From contig NZ_LQPE01000172.1 of assembly GCF_002101735.1 (NCBI RefSeq), forward strand, positions 1-64,000: a stretch of 64,000 nt of DNA, given 5' to 3'. Below are positions 43,197-50,369 of this stretch, piece by piece. Both the position numbers and the translations under genes were made by a program. The notes under the pieces were generated by a model. The model saw nothing but the letters and a program-made list of their open reading frames with translations, was not told where the DNA came from and did not search any database. This stretch comes from Mycobacterium kyorinense (GTDB taxonomy: Bacteria; Actinomycetota; Actinomycetes; Mycobacteriales; Mycobacteriaceae). Position 1 is the first letter of the stretch. Each line of letters begins with the position of its first letter.

Positions 43197-44389
43197 CTGA
43201 GCCGGTCTACATCCTCGGTGCGGGCATGCATCCGTGGGGCAAATGGGGTCGCGACTTCACCGAATACGGCGTGGTGGCCGCCCGCGCCGCGCTGGCCGAG
43301 GCCGGCCTGGACTGGCGGCAGATCCAGTTGGTGGCCGGCGCAGACACCATCCGCAACGGCTACCCGGGCTTTGTCGCCGGTTCGACGTTCGCGCAGAAGC
43401 TCGGGTGGAACGGCGTGCCGGTCAGCTCGAGCTACGCGGCCTGCGCCAGCGGCTCGCAGGCGTTGCAGAGCGCCCGCGCTCAGATCCTGGCCGGCTTCTG
43501 CGACGTCGCGCTGGTGATCGGCGCCGACACCACGCCGAAGGGGTTCTTCGCGCCGGTCGGCGGCGAGCGCAAGAACGACCCGGACTGGCAGCGGTTCCAT
43601 TTGATCGGCGCCACCAACCCGGTGTACTTCGCGCTGCTGGCGCGACGCCGGATGGACCTCTACGGCGCCACGCTCGAAGACTTCGCACAGGTGAAGGTCA
43701 AGAACGCGCGTCACGGCTTGCAGAACCCGAATGCCCGCTACCGCAAGGAAGTATCGATCGACGATGTGCTGGCCAGCGCGGTGGTGGCCGACCCGCTGCG
43801 GCTGCTGGACATCTGCGCCACCTCGGACGGCGCGGCCGCGCTGATCGTGGCCAGCAAGTCCTTCGCCGAGAAGCACCTCGGCTCCCTCGAAGGTGTGCCG
43901 TCGGTGCGCGCGGTCAGCACCGTCACCCCGCGCTACCCGCAGCACCTGCCCGAATTGCCGGACATCGCAACGGATTCCACGGCCGTCGTGCCCGCGCCGG
44001 AGCGGGTGTTCAAGGATCAGATCCTCGACGCCGCCTACGCCGAAGCCGGTATCGGTCCGGAGGACCTGAGCCTGGCCGAGGTCTACGACCTGTCCACGGC
44101 GCTGGAGCTGGACTGGTACGAACACCTGGGGCTGTGCCCCAAGGGTGAGGCCGAGGGCCTGCTACGCAGCGGCGCGACGACGATCGGCGGCCGCATCCCG
44201 GTCAACCCGTCCGGCGGGCTGGCCTGCTTCGGCGAGGCCATCCCCGCGCAGGCGATCGCGCAGGTCTGCGAGCTGACCTGGCAGCTGCGCGGCCAGGCCA
44301 CCGGCCGTCAGGTCGAGGGCGCCAAGGTTGGGGTCACCGCAAACCAGGGCCTGTTCGGCCACGGCTCGTCGGTGATCGTCGCCAAGTAA
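43193..44389 (+). CDS. Thiolase-fold lipid-transfer / aldolase-like protein (Rv1627c-like)
   Basis: 398 residues with a full thiolase fold. The first active-site region has Cys in SYAACASGSQALQSA. The second region, NPSGGLACFGEAIPAQAIAQ, lacks the usual GHP of true thiolases, as in SCP2-like and Ltp2-type aldolases. The end NQGLFGHGSSVIVAK is family-typical. With the DUF35 partner encoded just before, the likely role is C-C bond cleavage or handling of a steroid or branched acyl-CoA. The assignment to steroid breakdown rests on the KstR-type site and family links. Confidence 0.88.
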   Translation: MTEPVYILGAGMHPWGKWGRDFTEYGVVAARAALAEAGLDWRQIQLVAGADTIRNGYPGFVAGSTFAQKLGWNGVPVSSSYAACASGSQALQSARAQILAGFCDVALVIGADTTPKGFFAPVGGERKNDPDWQRFHLIGATNPVYFALLARRRMDLYGATLEDFAQVKVKNARHGLQNPNARYRKEVSIDDVLASAVVADPLRLLDICATSDGAAALIVASKSFAEKHLGSLEGVPSVRAVSTVTPRYPQHLPELPDIATDSTAVVPAPERVFKDQILDAAYAEAGIGPEDLSLAEVYDLSTALELDWYEHLGLCPKGEAEGLLRSGATTIGGRIPVNPSGGLACFGEAIPAQAIAQVCELTWQLRGQATGRQVEGAKVGVTANQGLFGHGSSVIVAK

Positions 44390-44410
44390 GGGCTCACCTA
44401 CCGCACGAGG

Positions 44411-44458
44411 GTGCGGAGTTGTACGCGATTTGCGCAGCTTCGGCGTACAAACGCGCAC
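44411..44458. terminator. Hairpin between convergent genes
   Basis: Arms TTGTACGC (44419-44426) and GCGTACAA (44443-44450), extended by GTGCG / CGCAC at the outer ends. It lies between the thiolase-like stop (44389) and the pdtaR stop (44468). No U tract follows; a bidirectional factor-aided terminator is likely. Confidence 0.6.
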
Positions 44459-44467
44459 GCTCGCGGG

Positions 44468-45082
44468 CTACTCGGCGGCCGCGTCGAGCGTTTCCAGCAC
44501 GACTTCGGCCACCCGCTTCATCGTGGTGCGCCGGTCCATCGCGGCCCGCTGGATCCACTTGAACGCCTCCGGCTCGGTCATGCCCTGCTTGGCCTGCAAC
44601 AGACCCTTGGCCCGTTCGACGAGCTTGCGGGTCTCCAGCCGTTCGGACAGCGTCGCCACTTCGCGTTCGAGCGCGCTGATCTCGCTGAACCGGCTGAGGG
44701 CCAACTCGATGGCCGGCACCAGGTCGCTGGCGGTGAACGGCTTGACCAGGTAGGCCATCGCGCCGGCGTCGCGGGCCCGCTCGACCAGATCACGCTGACT
44801 GAACGCGGTCAGCACCACGATCGGCGCGATGCGTTTGGTCGCGATCTCCGACGCCGCGTCGATGCCGTCGCGTCGCGGCATCTTCACGTCCATGATCACC
44901 AGGTCGGGCTTGAGCTGTTCGGCCAGTTCGACCGCCTCCTGGCCGTCGCCGGCCTCGCCGACGATGTCGTAGCCCTCTTCGCGCAGCATCTCGGACAGGT
45001 CCATCCGGATGAGGGCCTCGTCCTCGGCGATCAGTACCCGGCGCGGGACGGGGGCAGCCGCATCGGTCGTTGAGCCGGTCAT
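44468..45082 (-). CDS. pdtaR: ANTAR response regulator PdtaR (Rv1626-like)
   Basis: 204 residues. Receiver domain with acidic pocket EDE (20-22), phosphoacceptor D65 in LVIMDVKMP, Thr in VVLTAFS and Lys in AYLVKPF; a coiled linker; then an ANTAR RNA-binding domain (LVERAKGLLQAKQGMTEPEA). PdtaR is phosphorylated by the kinase PdtaS (Rv3220c) and acts on RNA hairpins to alter transcription termination. ATG 45082 is preferred over 45091 because it matches the M. tuberculosis start and lies 7 bases after a CACAAT hexamer. Confidence 0.95.
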   Translation of the reverse strand: MTGSTTDAAAPVPRRVLIAEDEALIRMDLSEMLREEGYDIVGEAGDGQEAVELAEQLKPDLVIMDVKMPRRDGIDAASEIATKRIAPIVVLTAFSQRDLVERARDAGAMAYLVKPFTASDLVPAIELALSRFSEISALEREVATLSERLETRKLVERAKGLLQAKQGMTEPEAFKWIQRAAMDRRTTMKRVAEVVLETLDAAAE

Positions 45083-45157
45083 GCCCGCCATTGTGTCAGC
45101 GGGTCGCGGCGTTCCGTGAGCGCGGGGTTGAGACGCGGCGCCATCGCACGCATCCTC

Positions 45158-45163
45158 TATGGT
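45158..45163 (+). promoter_or_regulatory. Possible -10 element of the tRNA gene
   Basis: TATGGT, 20 bases upstream of the tRNA 5' end. A TTGAGA at 45128-45133 is too far (24 bases) to be a standard -35. Confidence 0.35.
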
Positions 45164-45182
45164 GGGAGGCCGTAGAAACCAC

Positions 45183-45256
45183 GCCCTCGTATCCCAACTG
45201 GCAGAGGAAACGGATTCAAAACCCGTACAGTGTGAGTTCGAATCTCACCGAGGGCA
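45183..45256 (+). tRNA. tRNA-Leu(CAA), unusual short variable arm
   Basis: Acceptor arms GCCCTCG / CGAGGGC with discriminator A; D arm with a 3-bp TCC/GGA stem and loop GG; anticodon loop TTCAAAA, so anticodon CAA; T arm GTGAG-TTCGAAT-CTCAC. Between anticodon and T stems are only 5 bases (ACAGT), whereas tRNA-Leu is normally a class II tRNA with a long variable arm. The last anticodon-stem pair is an A-C mismatch. CCA is not encoded. The gene is convincing as a tRNA fold, but its amino acid identity is open. Confidence 0.82.
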
Positions 45257-45266
45257 CTCACCGACA

Positions 45267-45770
45267 GTGCTGTACACCATCGGCCACGGCGCCAAAACCG
45301 CCGACGAGCTCACCGCCGCACTTCGCCAACACGACGTCGACCTTCTGGTCGACGTGCGCAGCTTTCCCGGCTCTCGGCGCAATCCCGACGTGTCCAAACA
45401 CGTCATGCCCGACTGGTTGGCCAAGACGGGCATCGACTACCGCCACGAACCCGGCCTCGGCGGCCGTCGCAAACCGCCGGAGCACCCGATTCCGCGGGAC
45501 CGGTGGTGGGAAAACCAGCAGTTCGCCAACTACGCCGCCCACACCCGTACGCCCGAATTCGAAACCGCATACCAGCGGCTGCTGCAGGACGCCGACAGCC
45601 GTAACGTCGCCATCATGTGCGGGGAGCCGACCTGGTGGCGTTGCCACCGCCGGATGATCGCCGACCTGGCCACCCGCGACGGACGCCTGGTGCAGCACAT
45701 CATGCCCAACGGGTCCCTATCCGAACATCGCATGTCGGAGTGGCTGACCAGTCCCCTGGACGACAGTTAG
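45267..45770 (+). CDS. DUF488-family protein
   Basis: 167 residues from GTG 45267 (VLYTIGHGAKTADELTAAL), 10 bases after the tRNA. DUF488 marks: LLVDVRSFPGSRRNPD, GLGGRRKPPEHPIPRDRWW and the Cys-containing VAIMCGEPTWWRCHRRMIA. The domain is thought to be an enzyme fold, but no reaction is proved. The frame stays open upstream through the tRNA; that part is not coding. It may be transcribed together with the tRNA, as no separate promoter is seen. Confidence 0.85.
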   Translation: MLYTIGHGAKTADELTAALRQHDVDLLVDVRSFPGSRRNPDVSKHVMPDWLAKTGIDYRHEPGLGGRRKPPEHPIPRDRWWENQQFANYAAHTRTPEFETAYQRLLQDADSRNVAIMCGEPTWWRCHRRMIADLATRDGRLVQHIMPNGSLSEHRMSEWLTSPLDDS

Positions 45771-45773
45771 GCT
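45768..45773 (+). promoter_or_regulatory. -10 element, leaderless promoter of cya
   Basis: TAGGCT, 6 bases before GTG 45780; it overlaps the TAG stop of the DUF488 gene. Confidence 0.5.
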
Positions 45774-45779
45774 TTTGCC

Positions 45780-47111
45780 GTGGCGGCTAAGAAATGCAGT
45801 GCGCCGCCGGACTGGTCAGCGGGTCCGTCGCCAAAGCCGGACTGTGTCGCAGCGGTGCGGACCCAATCGCGCGCCCGCACCCAGCACTATGTCGACAGCG
45901 TCTCGCGACGCCTGCGGGTACTCAAGATCACGGCATGGATCGGCGCGGCCGTGCTCGTGGGCTTCGCAGTCCTCGAACTCTTCTCGATGCACACCGCTCC
46001 CTGGATCCCCGTCTTCCAACTGGTCGTCGCCGCGATCTACGTGATGACCCCGATGCTGTACCGCTTCGGCGAACTCGTCGCGCCGCTGACCTTCGTGGGC
46101 TTCGGGTACGCGACGATCTTCGTCCTCTGTTGGACCGTGGGCACCGGTTCGGGCCTACAGTACTACTTCCTGGTCGCCGCCACATTGGTGGTACTCACGC
46201 TCGGCATCGAACACATCGTTCTGGCAGCGACGCTGGCGGGCATCGGGGCCGTGCTGGCGATCACTGTCGAGTTCTTGGTTCCCTATGACACCGGCGTTCA
46301 GCCACCCTGGGCGCAGACAACGGGATTCGTCGTCACGATTGCTTCCGCGTGCGTGATGGTGGTGGCGACGGTGTGGTATGCGCTGCGCGAGATCGCCCGC
46401 GCCGAAGCGGTTATGGAAGCCGAGTACGAAAGGTCCGAAACGCTGCTGGCCAACATCATGCCGGCCAGCATCGCCGCTCGGCTGAAGGACCCGGCGCGAA
46501 ACGTCATCGCAGACAAGTACGACGAAGCGTCGGTGTTGTTCGCCGACATCGCCGGCTTCACCGAACGTGCCAGCGACACCAATCCCGCTGAGCTGGTTCG
46601 GTTTTTGGATCGGCTCTACACCGACTTCGACGCGCTGGTCGACAAGCACCGGCTGGAGAAGATCAAAGTCAGCGGCGACTCCTACATGGTGGTCAGCGGC
46701 GTGCCGTGGCCGCGACGCGACCACGTCGAGGCGCTCGCACAGCTCGCGCTGGATATGAAGGACGCGGTGGCCGACCTGAAAGACCCGCAGGGGCGGCCGG
46801 TTCCGCTGCGCATCGGCCTGGCCACCGGGCCGGTCGTCGCCGGCGTAGTGGGTTCCCGTCGCTTCTTCTACGACGTGTGGGGCGACGCCGTCAACGTCGC
46901 ATCGCGAATGGAATCGACCGACGCAGTCGGACGCATCCAGGTACCGGAGCCGGTGTACGAGCGGCTGAAGGACGACTTCCTGCTCGAGGAGCGCGGCGAC
47001 GTCGCCGTCAAGGGCAAGGGTGTGATGCGTACCTGGTATCTGGTCGGCCGCAGGCCCGAAGCCGACTCCGGCGGGCGACGCACCGCGGCGTCGCAGCCGG
47101 CCGGCGTCTGA
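45780..47111 (+). CDS. cya: Six-helix membrane adenylate cyclase (Rv1625c-like)
   Basis: 443 residues, the same length as Rv1625c. A basic cytosolic N-terminus, six membrane helices (about residues 45-205) and a class IIIa catalytic domain of mammalian type that works as a homodimer. Catalytic residues fall at the known Rv1625c positions: metal Asp D256 in FADIAGFTE, base-recognition K296 (KIKVSGDSY) and D365 (DVWGDAVNVASR), with the transition-state Asn and Arg just after. The C-terminal tail is variable. Makes cAMP at the membrane. GTG start fits a leaderless transcript. Confidence 0.96.
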   Translation: MAAKKCSAPPDWSAGPSPKPDCVAAVRTQSRARTQHYVDSVSRRLRVLKITAWIGAAVLVGFAVLELFSMHTAPWIPVFQLVVAAIYVMTPMLYRFGELVAPLTFVGFGYATIFVLCWTVGTGSGLQYYFLVAATLVVLTLGIEHIVLAATLAGIGAVLAITVEFLVPYDTGVQPPWAQTTGFVVTIASACVMVVATVWYALREIARAEAVMEAEYERSETLLANIMPASIAARLKDPARNVIADKYDEASVLFADIAGFTERASDTNPAELVRFLDRLYTDFDALVDKHRLEKIKVSGDSYMVVSGVPWPRRDHVEALAQLALDMKDAVADLKDPQGRPVPLRIGLATGPVVAGVVGSRRFFYDVWGDAVNVASRMESTDAVGRIQVPEPVYERLKDDFLLEERGDVAVKGKGVMRTWYLVGRRPEADSGGRRTAASQPAGV

Positions 47112-47125
47112 CAGTCCCGGCAAAC

Positions 47126-47150
47126 CCCACATCGGCATCCGATTTGTGGG
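47126..47150. repeat. Inverted repeat between cya and the HdeD-like gene
   Basis: Arms CCCACA-TCGG and CCGA-TT-TGTGGG with a CAT loop and a 2-base bulge. It lies 11 bases before the next ATG. It has no U tract, so it could be an operator or an mRNA stem near the ribosome site rather than a terminator. Confidence 0.4.
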
Positions 47151-47161
47151 AAACTGCGCGC

Positions 47162-47752
47162 ATGCAACCTAACGTTGTTCCGAATTTGCTGCCGCATCTG
47201 TGGAAATCGACTCTGGTCTCGGGCATTTTGGCGTTGGCCCTCGGCATTCTGGTGTTGGTGTGGCCGGGAGTCAGCATCCTGGTGGCCGCGATCATCTTCG
47301 GCGCTTACCTGCTGGTGACCGGGATTGCGCAGGTTTTCTTCGCGTTCAGCCTGCATGTCTCCGCCGGCGGCCGCGTGCTGTTGTTCATCAGCGGCGCTGC
47401 ATCGCTGATTTTGGCGGTGCTGTGTTTCCGCAGCCTTTACGACTCAATCCTGCTGCTGGCCATCTGGATCGGCGTCGGCTTCATCTTTCGCGGTGTGGCG
47501 ACGGCGATTTCGGCGATCAGCGATCCCGCGTTGCCTGGCCGTGGCTGGGAGATTTTCCTCGGTGTCATCAGCTTGCTGGCCGGCATCGTGCTGATCGCAT
47601 CGCCGTTTGAGTCCATCGGGATTCTTGCTCTGGTCGTCGGCATCTGGCTCGTGATCATCGGCGTGTTCGAGATCGTGTCGGCGTTCGGCATCCGCCGAGC
47701 GTCCAAAGAGCTGACCACTGCGATCTCAGGTGAGGCGCCCGGCGCGATCTGA
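47162..47752 (+). CDS. HdeD-family membrane protein (Rv1624c-like)
   Basis: 196 residues with six hydrophobic helices and short loops, as in the HdeD/DUF308 family: an early LVSGILALALGILVLVWPG, then GAYLLVTGIAQVFFAF and GILALVVGIWLVIIGVFEI. HdeD is linked to acid stress in enteric bacteria, but mycobacterial members have no proved role. Located between cya and cydA in the same direction, as in M. tuberculosis. Confidence 0.88.
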   Translation: MQPNVVPNLLPHLWKSTLVSGILALALGILVLVWPGVSILVAAIIFGAYLLVTGIAQVFFAFSLHVSAGGRVLLFISGAASLILAVLCFRSLYDSILLLAIWIGVGFIFRGVATAISAISDPALPGRGWEIFLGVISLLAGIVLIASPFESIGILALVVGIWLVIIGVFEIVSAFGIRRASKELTTAISGEAPGAI

Positions 47753-47803
47753 CAGCGCCCGGTGATTTGCGCGACAAGGTGGTAGATCGCCTCGAGGTCC
47801 GTC

Positions 47804-47823
47804 TACTACTCTGTGTCGTAGTA
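47804..47823. promoter_or_regulatory. Inverted repeat upstream of cydA
   Basis: TACTAC-N8-GTAGTA, perfect 6-base arms, 33 bases upstream of the cydA ATG. The arms resemble BlaI/CopY-family operators (TACTA...TAGTA), but the regulator is unknown. It is positioned to control the cydABDC operon. Confidence 0.5.
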
Positions 47824-47856
47824 AGCGCATACACCCCCCTTCTCGGGAGATGGCAG

Positions 47857-49302
47857 ATGGACGTCGTCGACGTGTCGCGGTGGCAGTTCGGTATCACCAC
47901 CGTCTACCACTTCATCTTCGTGCCGCTCACGATCGGCCTGGCGCCGCTGATCGCCGTCATGCAAACCGTGTGGGTCGCCACGGACAATGACGTCTGGTAT
48001 CGGCTCACCAAGTTCTTCGGCAAGCTGTTTTTGATCAACTTTGCGATCGGGGTGGCCACCGGGATCGTGCAGGAATTCCAGTTCGGCATGAACTGGAGCG
48101 AGTATTCGCGGTTCGTCGGCGACGTCTTCGGCGCACCGCTGGCCATGGAGGGCCTGGCGGCGTTCTTCTTCGAGTCCACGTTCATCGGATTGTGGATCTT
48201 CGGTTGGAGTCGGCTGCCGCGGCTGGTTCACCTGGCCTGCATCTGGATCGTGGCGATCGCAGTGAACGTGTCAGCGTTTTTCATCATCGCGGCGAACTCG
48301 TTCATGCAGCATCCGGTCGGTGCGCACTACAACCCCCAGACCAAGCGCGCCGAGCTGACCAGCATCATGGCGCTGTTCACGAACAACACTGCGCAGGCAG
48401 CGGTTTCGCACGCGGTTGCCGGCGCGTTGTTGACCGGCGGGACGTTCATTGCAGCGGTGTGCGCCTGGTGGATGGTGCGGGCGACGGACGACGATGCGCG
48501 ACGCATGTATCGTCCGGCCACCGTCCTGGGATGCCTGGTCGCGTTGGCCGCCGCGGTCGGGTTGTTCTTCACCGGCGACGCGCAGGGCAAGCTGATGTTT
48601 CACCAGCAGCCGATGAAGATGGCGTCGGCGGAATCGCTGTGCGACACCCAAACCGATCCTGACTTCTCCATCCTGACCGTCGGCAGGCAGAACAACTGCG
48701 ACGCCCTCACCCGCGTGATCGAGGTGCCCTATGTGCTGCCGTTTTTGGCCGAGGGCCGGATCAACGACGTGACGCTGCAAGGTGTTCGGGACATCCAACG
48801 GGATTACCAACAGCGGTTCGGGCCGAACGACTACCGGCCCAACCTGTTCGTCACCTACTGGTCGTTCCGGGCGATGATCGGGCTGCTGGCGATCCCCTTG
48901 CTGTTTGCGCTGACCGCATTGTGGGTGACCCGCGGCGGCCGCGTTCCGCGTCAGCAGTGGTTCGCTTGGCTGGCGCTGCTGACCATTCCCACGCCGTTCC
49001 TGGCCAATATCGCGGGGTGGGTTTTCACCGAAATGGGCCGCCAGCCCTGGATCGTCGTGCCCAACCCCACCGGCGATCAGCAGGTCCGCCTCACTGTCGC
49101 CGAAGGCGTGTCACATCACTCGCCCGGCATGGTGGTCGGCTCGCTGGTGACATTCACTGCGGTTTACGCCGTGCTGGCCGTCATCTGGTTCTGGTTGCTG
49201 AAACGCTATGTCGTCGAAGGACCGCTGGAGCACGACGCGGAACCGGCACCGCCCGCCGCGCCGGCCGCCGACGAGGTGGCGCCGCTGTCGTTCGCGTACT
49301 GA
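47857..49302 (+). CDS. cydA: Cytochrome bd oxidase subunit I
   Basis: 481 residues, nine or so membrane helices. Haem ligands by family position: H18 (TVYHFIF), H152 (FMQHPVG) and M393 (TEMGRQPW). The quinol-binding region has a short Q loop, as in other actinobacteria. The bd oxidase reduces oxygen with menaquinol at low oxygen and resists nitric oxide and Q203-type inhibitors. GGGAGA precedes the ATG. First gene of cydA-cydB-cydD-cydC-DUF4190. Confidence 0.97.
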   Translation: MDVVDVSRWQFGITTVYHFIFVPLTIGLAPLIAVMQTVWVATDNDVWYRLTKFFGKLFLINFAIGVATGIVQEFQFGMNWSEYSRFVGDVFGAPLAMEGLAAFFFESTFIGLWIFGWSRLPRLVHLACIWIVAIAVNVSAFFIIAANSFMQHPVGAHYNPQTKRAELTSIMALFTNNTAQAAVSHAVAGALLTGGTFIAAVCAWWMVRATDDDARRMYRPATVLGCLVALAAAVGLFFTGDAQGKLMFHQQPMKMASAESLCDTQTDPDFSILTVGRQNNCDALTRVIEVPYVLPFLAEGRINDVTLQGVRDIQRDYQQRFGPNDYRPNLFVTYWSFRAMIGLLAIPLLFALTALWVTRGGRVPRQQWFAWLALLTIPTPFLANIAGWVFTEMGRQPWIVVPNPTGDQQVRLTVAEGVSHHSPGMVVGSLVTFTAVYAVLAVIWFWLLKRYVVEGPLEHDAEPAPPAAPAADEVAPLSFAY

Positions 49303-49322
49303 GCACCGAAAGGAGTTGACCC

Positions 49323-50369
49323 GTGGCGCTTCACCAGCTGTGGTTCGGTGTGGTCGCCGTGCTGTTCCTCGGGTTTTTCATCCTGGAAGGCTTCGACTTC
49401 GGCGTGGGCATGCTGATGGAGCCGCTGGCTCGCATCGGCGCCGGCGATCCGGAAAGGCAGCGCCGCGCCGCGCTCAACACGATCGGCCCGGTGTGGGATG
49501 GCAACGAGGTGTGGCTGATCACCGCGGGCGGCGCGATGTTCGCGGCCTTCCCGGGCTGGTATGCAACGGTGTTCGCGACGCTCTACGTGCCGCTGCTGGT
49601 GATCCTGCTCGGCATGATCCTGCGTGCGGTGGCGATCGAATGGCGCGGCAAGATCGACGACACCAAGTGGCGTGGCTGGGCTGACTTCGGAATCGCGGCC
49701 GGATCTTGGCTGCCCGCGCTGCTGTGGGGTGTGACGTTCGCGATTCTGGTCCGTGGCCTTCCGGTGGATGCCGACCATCAGGTCCGGCTGTCTGTCGGCG
49801 ATGTGCTCAACGCCTACACGGTGCTGGGCGGTCTGGCCACCACGGGGCTGTTCCTGTTCTACGGTGCGGTGTTCATTGCGCTGAAGACGTCCGGTTCGCT
49901 CCGAGACGACGCCTTGCGGTGCGCGCGGTGGTCGTCGTTGCCGGCGGCGGGATTCGTTGCCGCGTTTGGGCTTTGGACGCAACTGGCTTACGGCAAGAGC
50001 TGGACCTGGCTGCTGCTCGCGGTCGCGGTGGCCGCGCAGTCGGCGGCGGTGGCGTTGGTGGCCACACGCAAGCGGGAGGGCTGGGCGTTCTGCTGTGTCG
50101 CGCTGGTCGTGGCCGCGGTGGTGGTGCTGCTTTTCGGTGCGCTGTATCCCAATCTGGTGCCGTCGACAATCGATCCGTCGTGGAGCCTGACGATCGACAA
50201 CGCGTCGTCGACGCCGTACACGTTGAGGATCATGACATGGGCGGCGGTGATTTTCGCCCCGTTGGCGATGGCCTACCAGGCGTGGACGTATTGGGTGTTC
50301 CGGCAGCGGATCTCGGCCGATCGCATACCGCCGCCGACCGGTCTGGTGCGGCGAGCGTCGGAAGCATGA
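49323..50369 (+). CDS. cydB: Cytochrome bd oxidase subunit II
   Basis: 348 residues, about eight or nine membrane helices, with the family marks FFILEGFDFGVGMLMEPLAR and VWDGNEVWLITAGGAMFAAFP. Partner of CydA; it shapes the oxidase but holds no haem. AAAGGAG precedes its GTG start, 20 bases after cydA. Its stop overlaps the cydD start (ATGA). Confidence 0.97.
   Translation: MALHQLWFGVVAVLFLGFFILEGFDFGVGMLMEPLARIGAGDPERQRRAALNTIGPVWDGNEVWLITAGGAMFAAFPGWYATVFATLYVPLLVILLGMILRAVAIEWRGKIDDTKWRGWADFGIAAGSWLPALLWGVTFAILVRGLPVDADHQVRLSVGDVLNAYTVLGGLATTGLFLFYGAVFIALKTSGSLRDDALRCARWSSLPAAGFVAAFGLWTQLAYGKSWTWLLLAVAVAAQSAAVALVATRKREGWAFCCVALVVAAVVVLLFGALYPNLVPSTIDPSWSLTIDNASSTPYTLRIMTWAAVIFAPLAMAYQAWTYWVFRQRISADRIPPPTGLVRRASEA

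Noticed and set aside
45159..45266. Upstream extension of the DUF488 frame through the tRNA
   Set aside because: The frame crosses the tRNA gene, and the family N-terminus begins at VLYTIGHG (45267).
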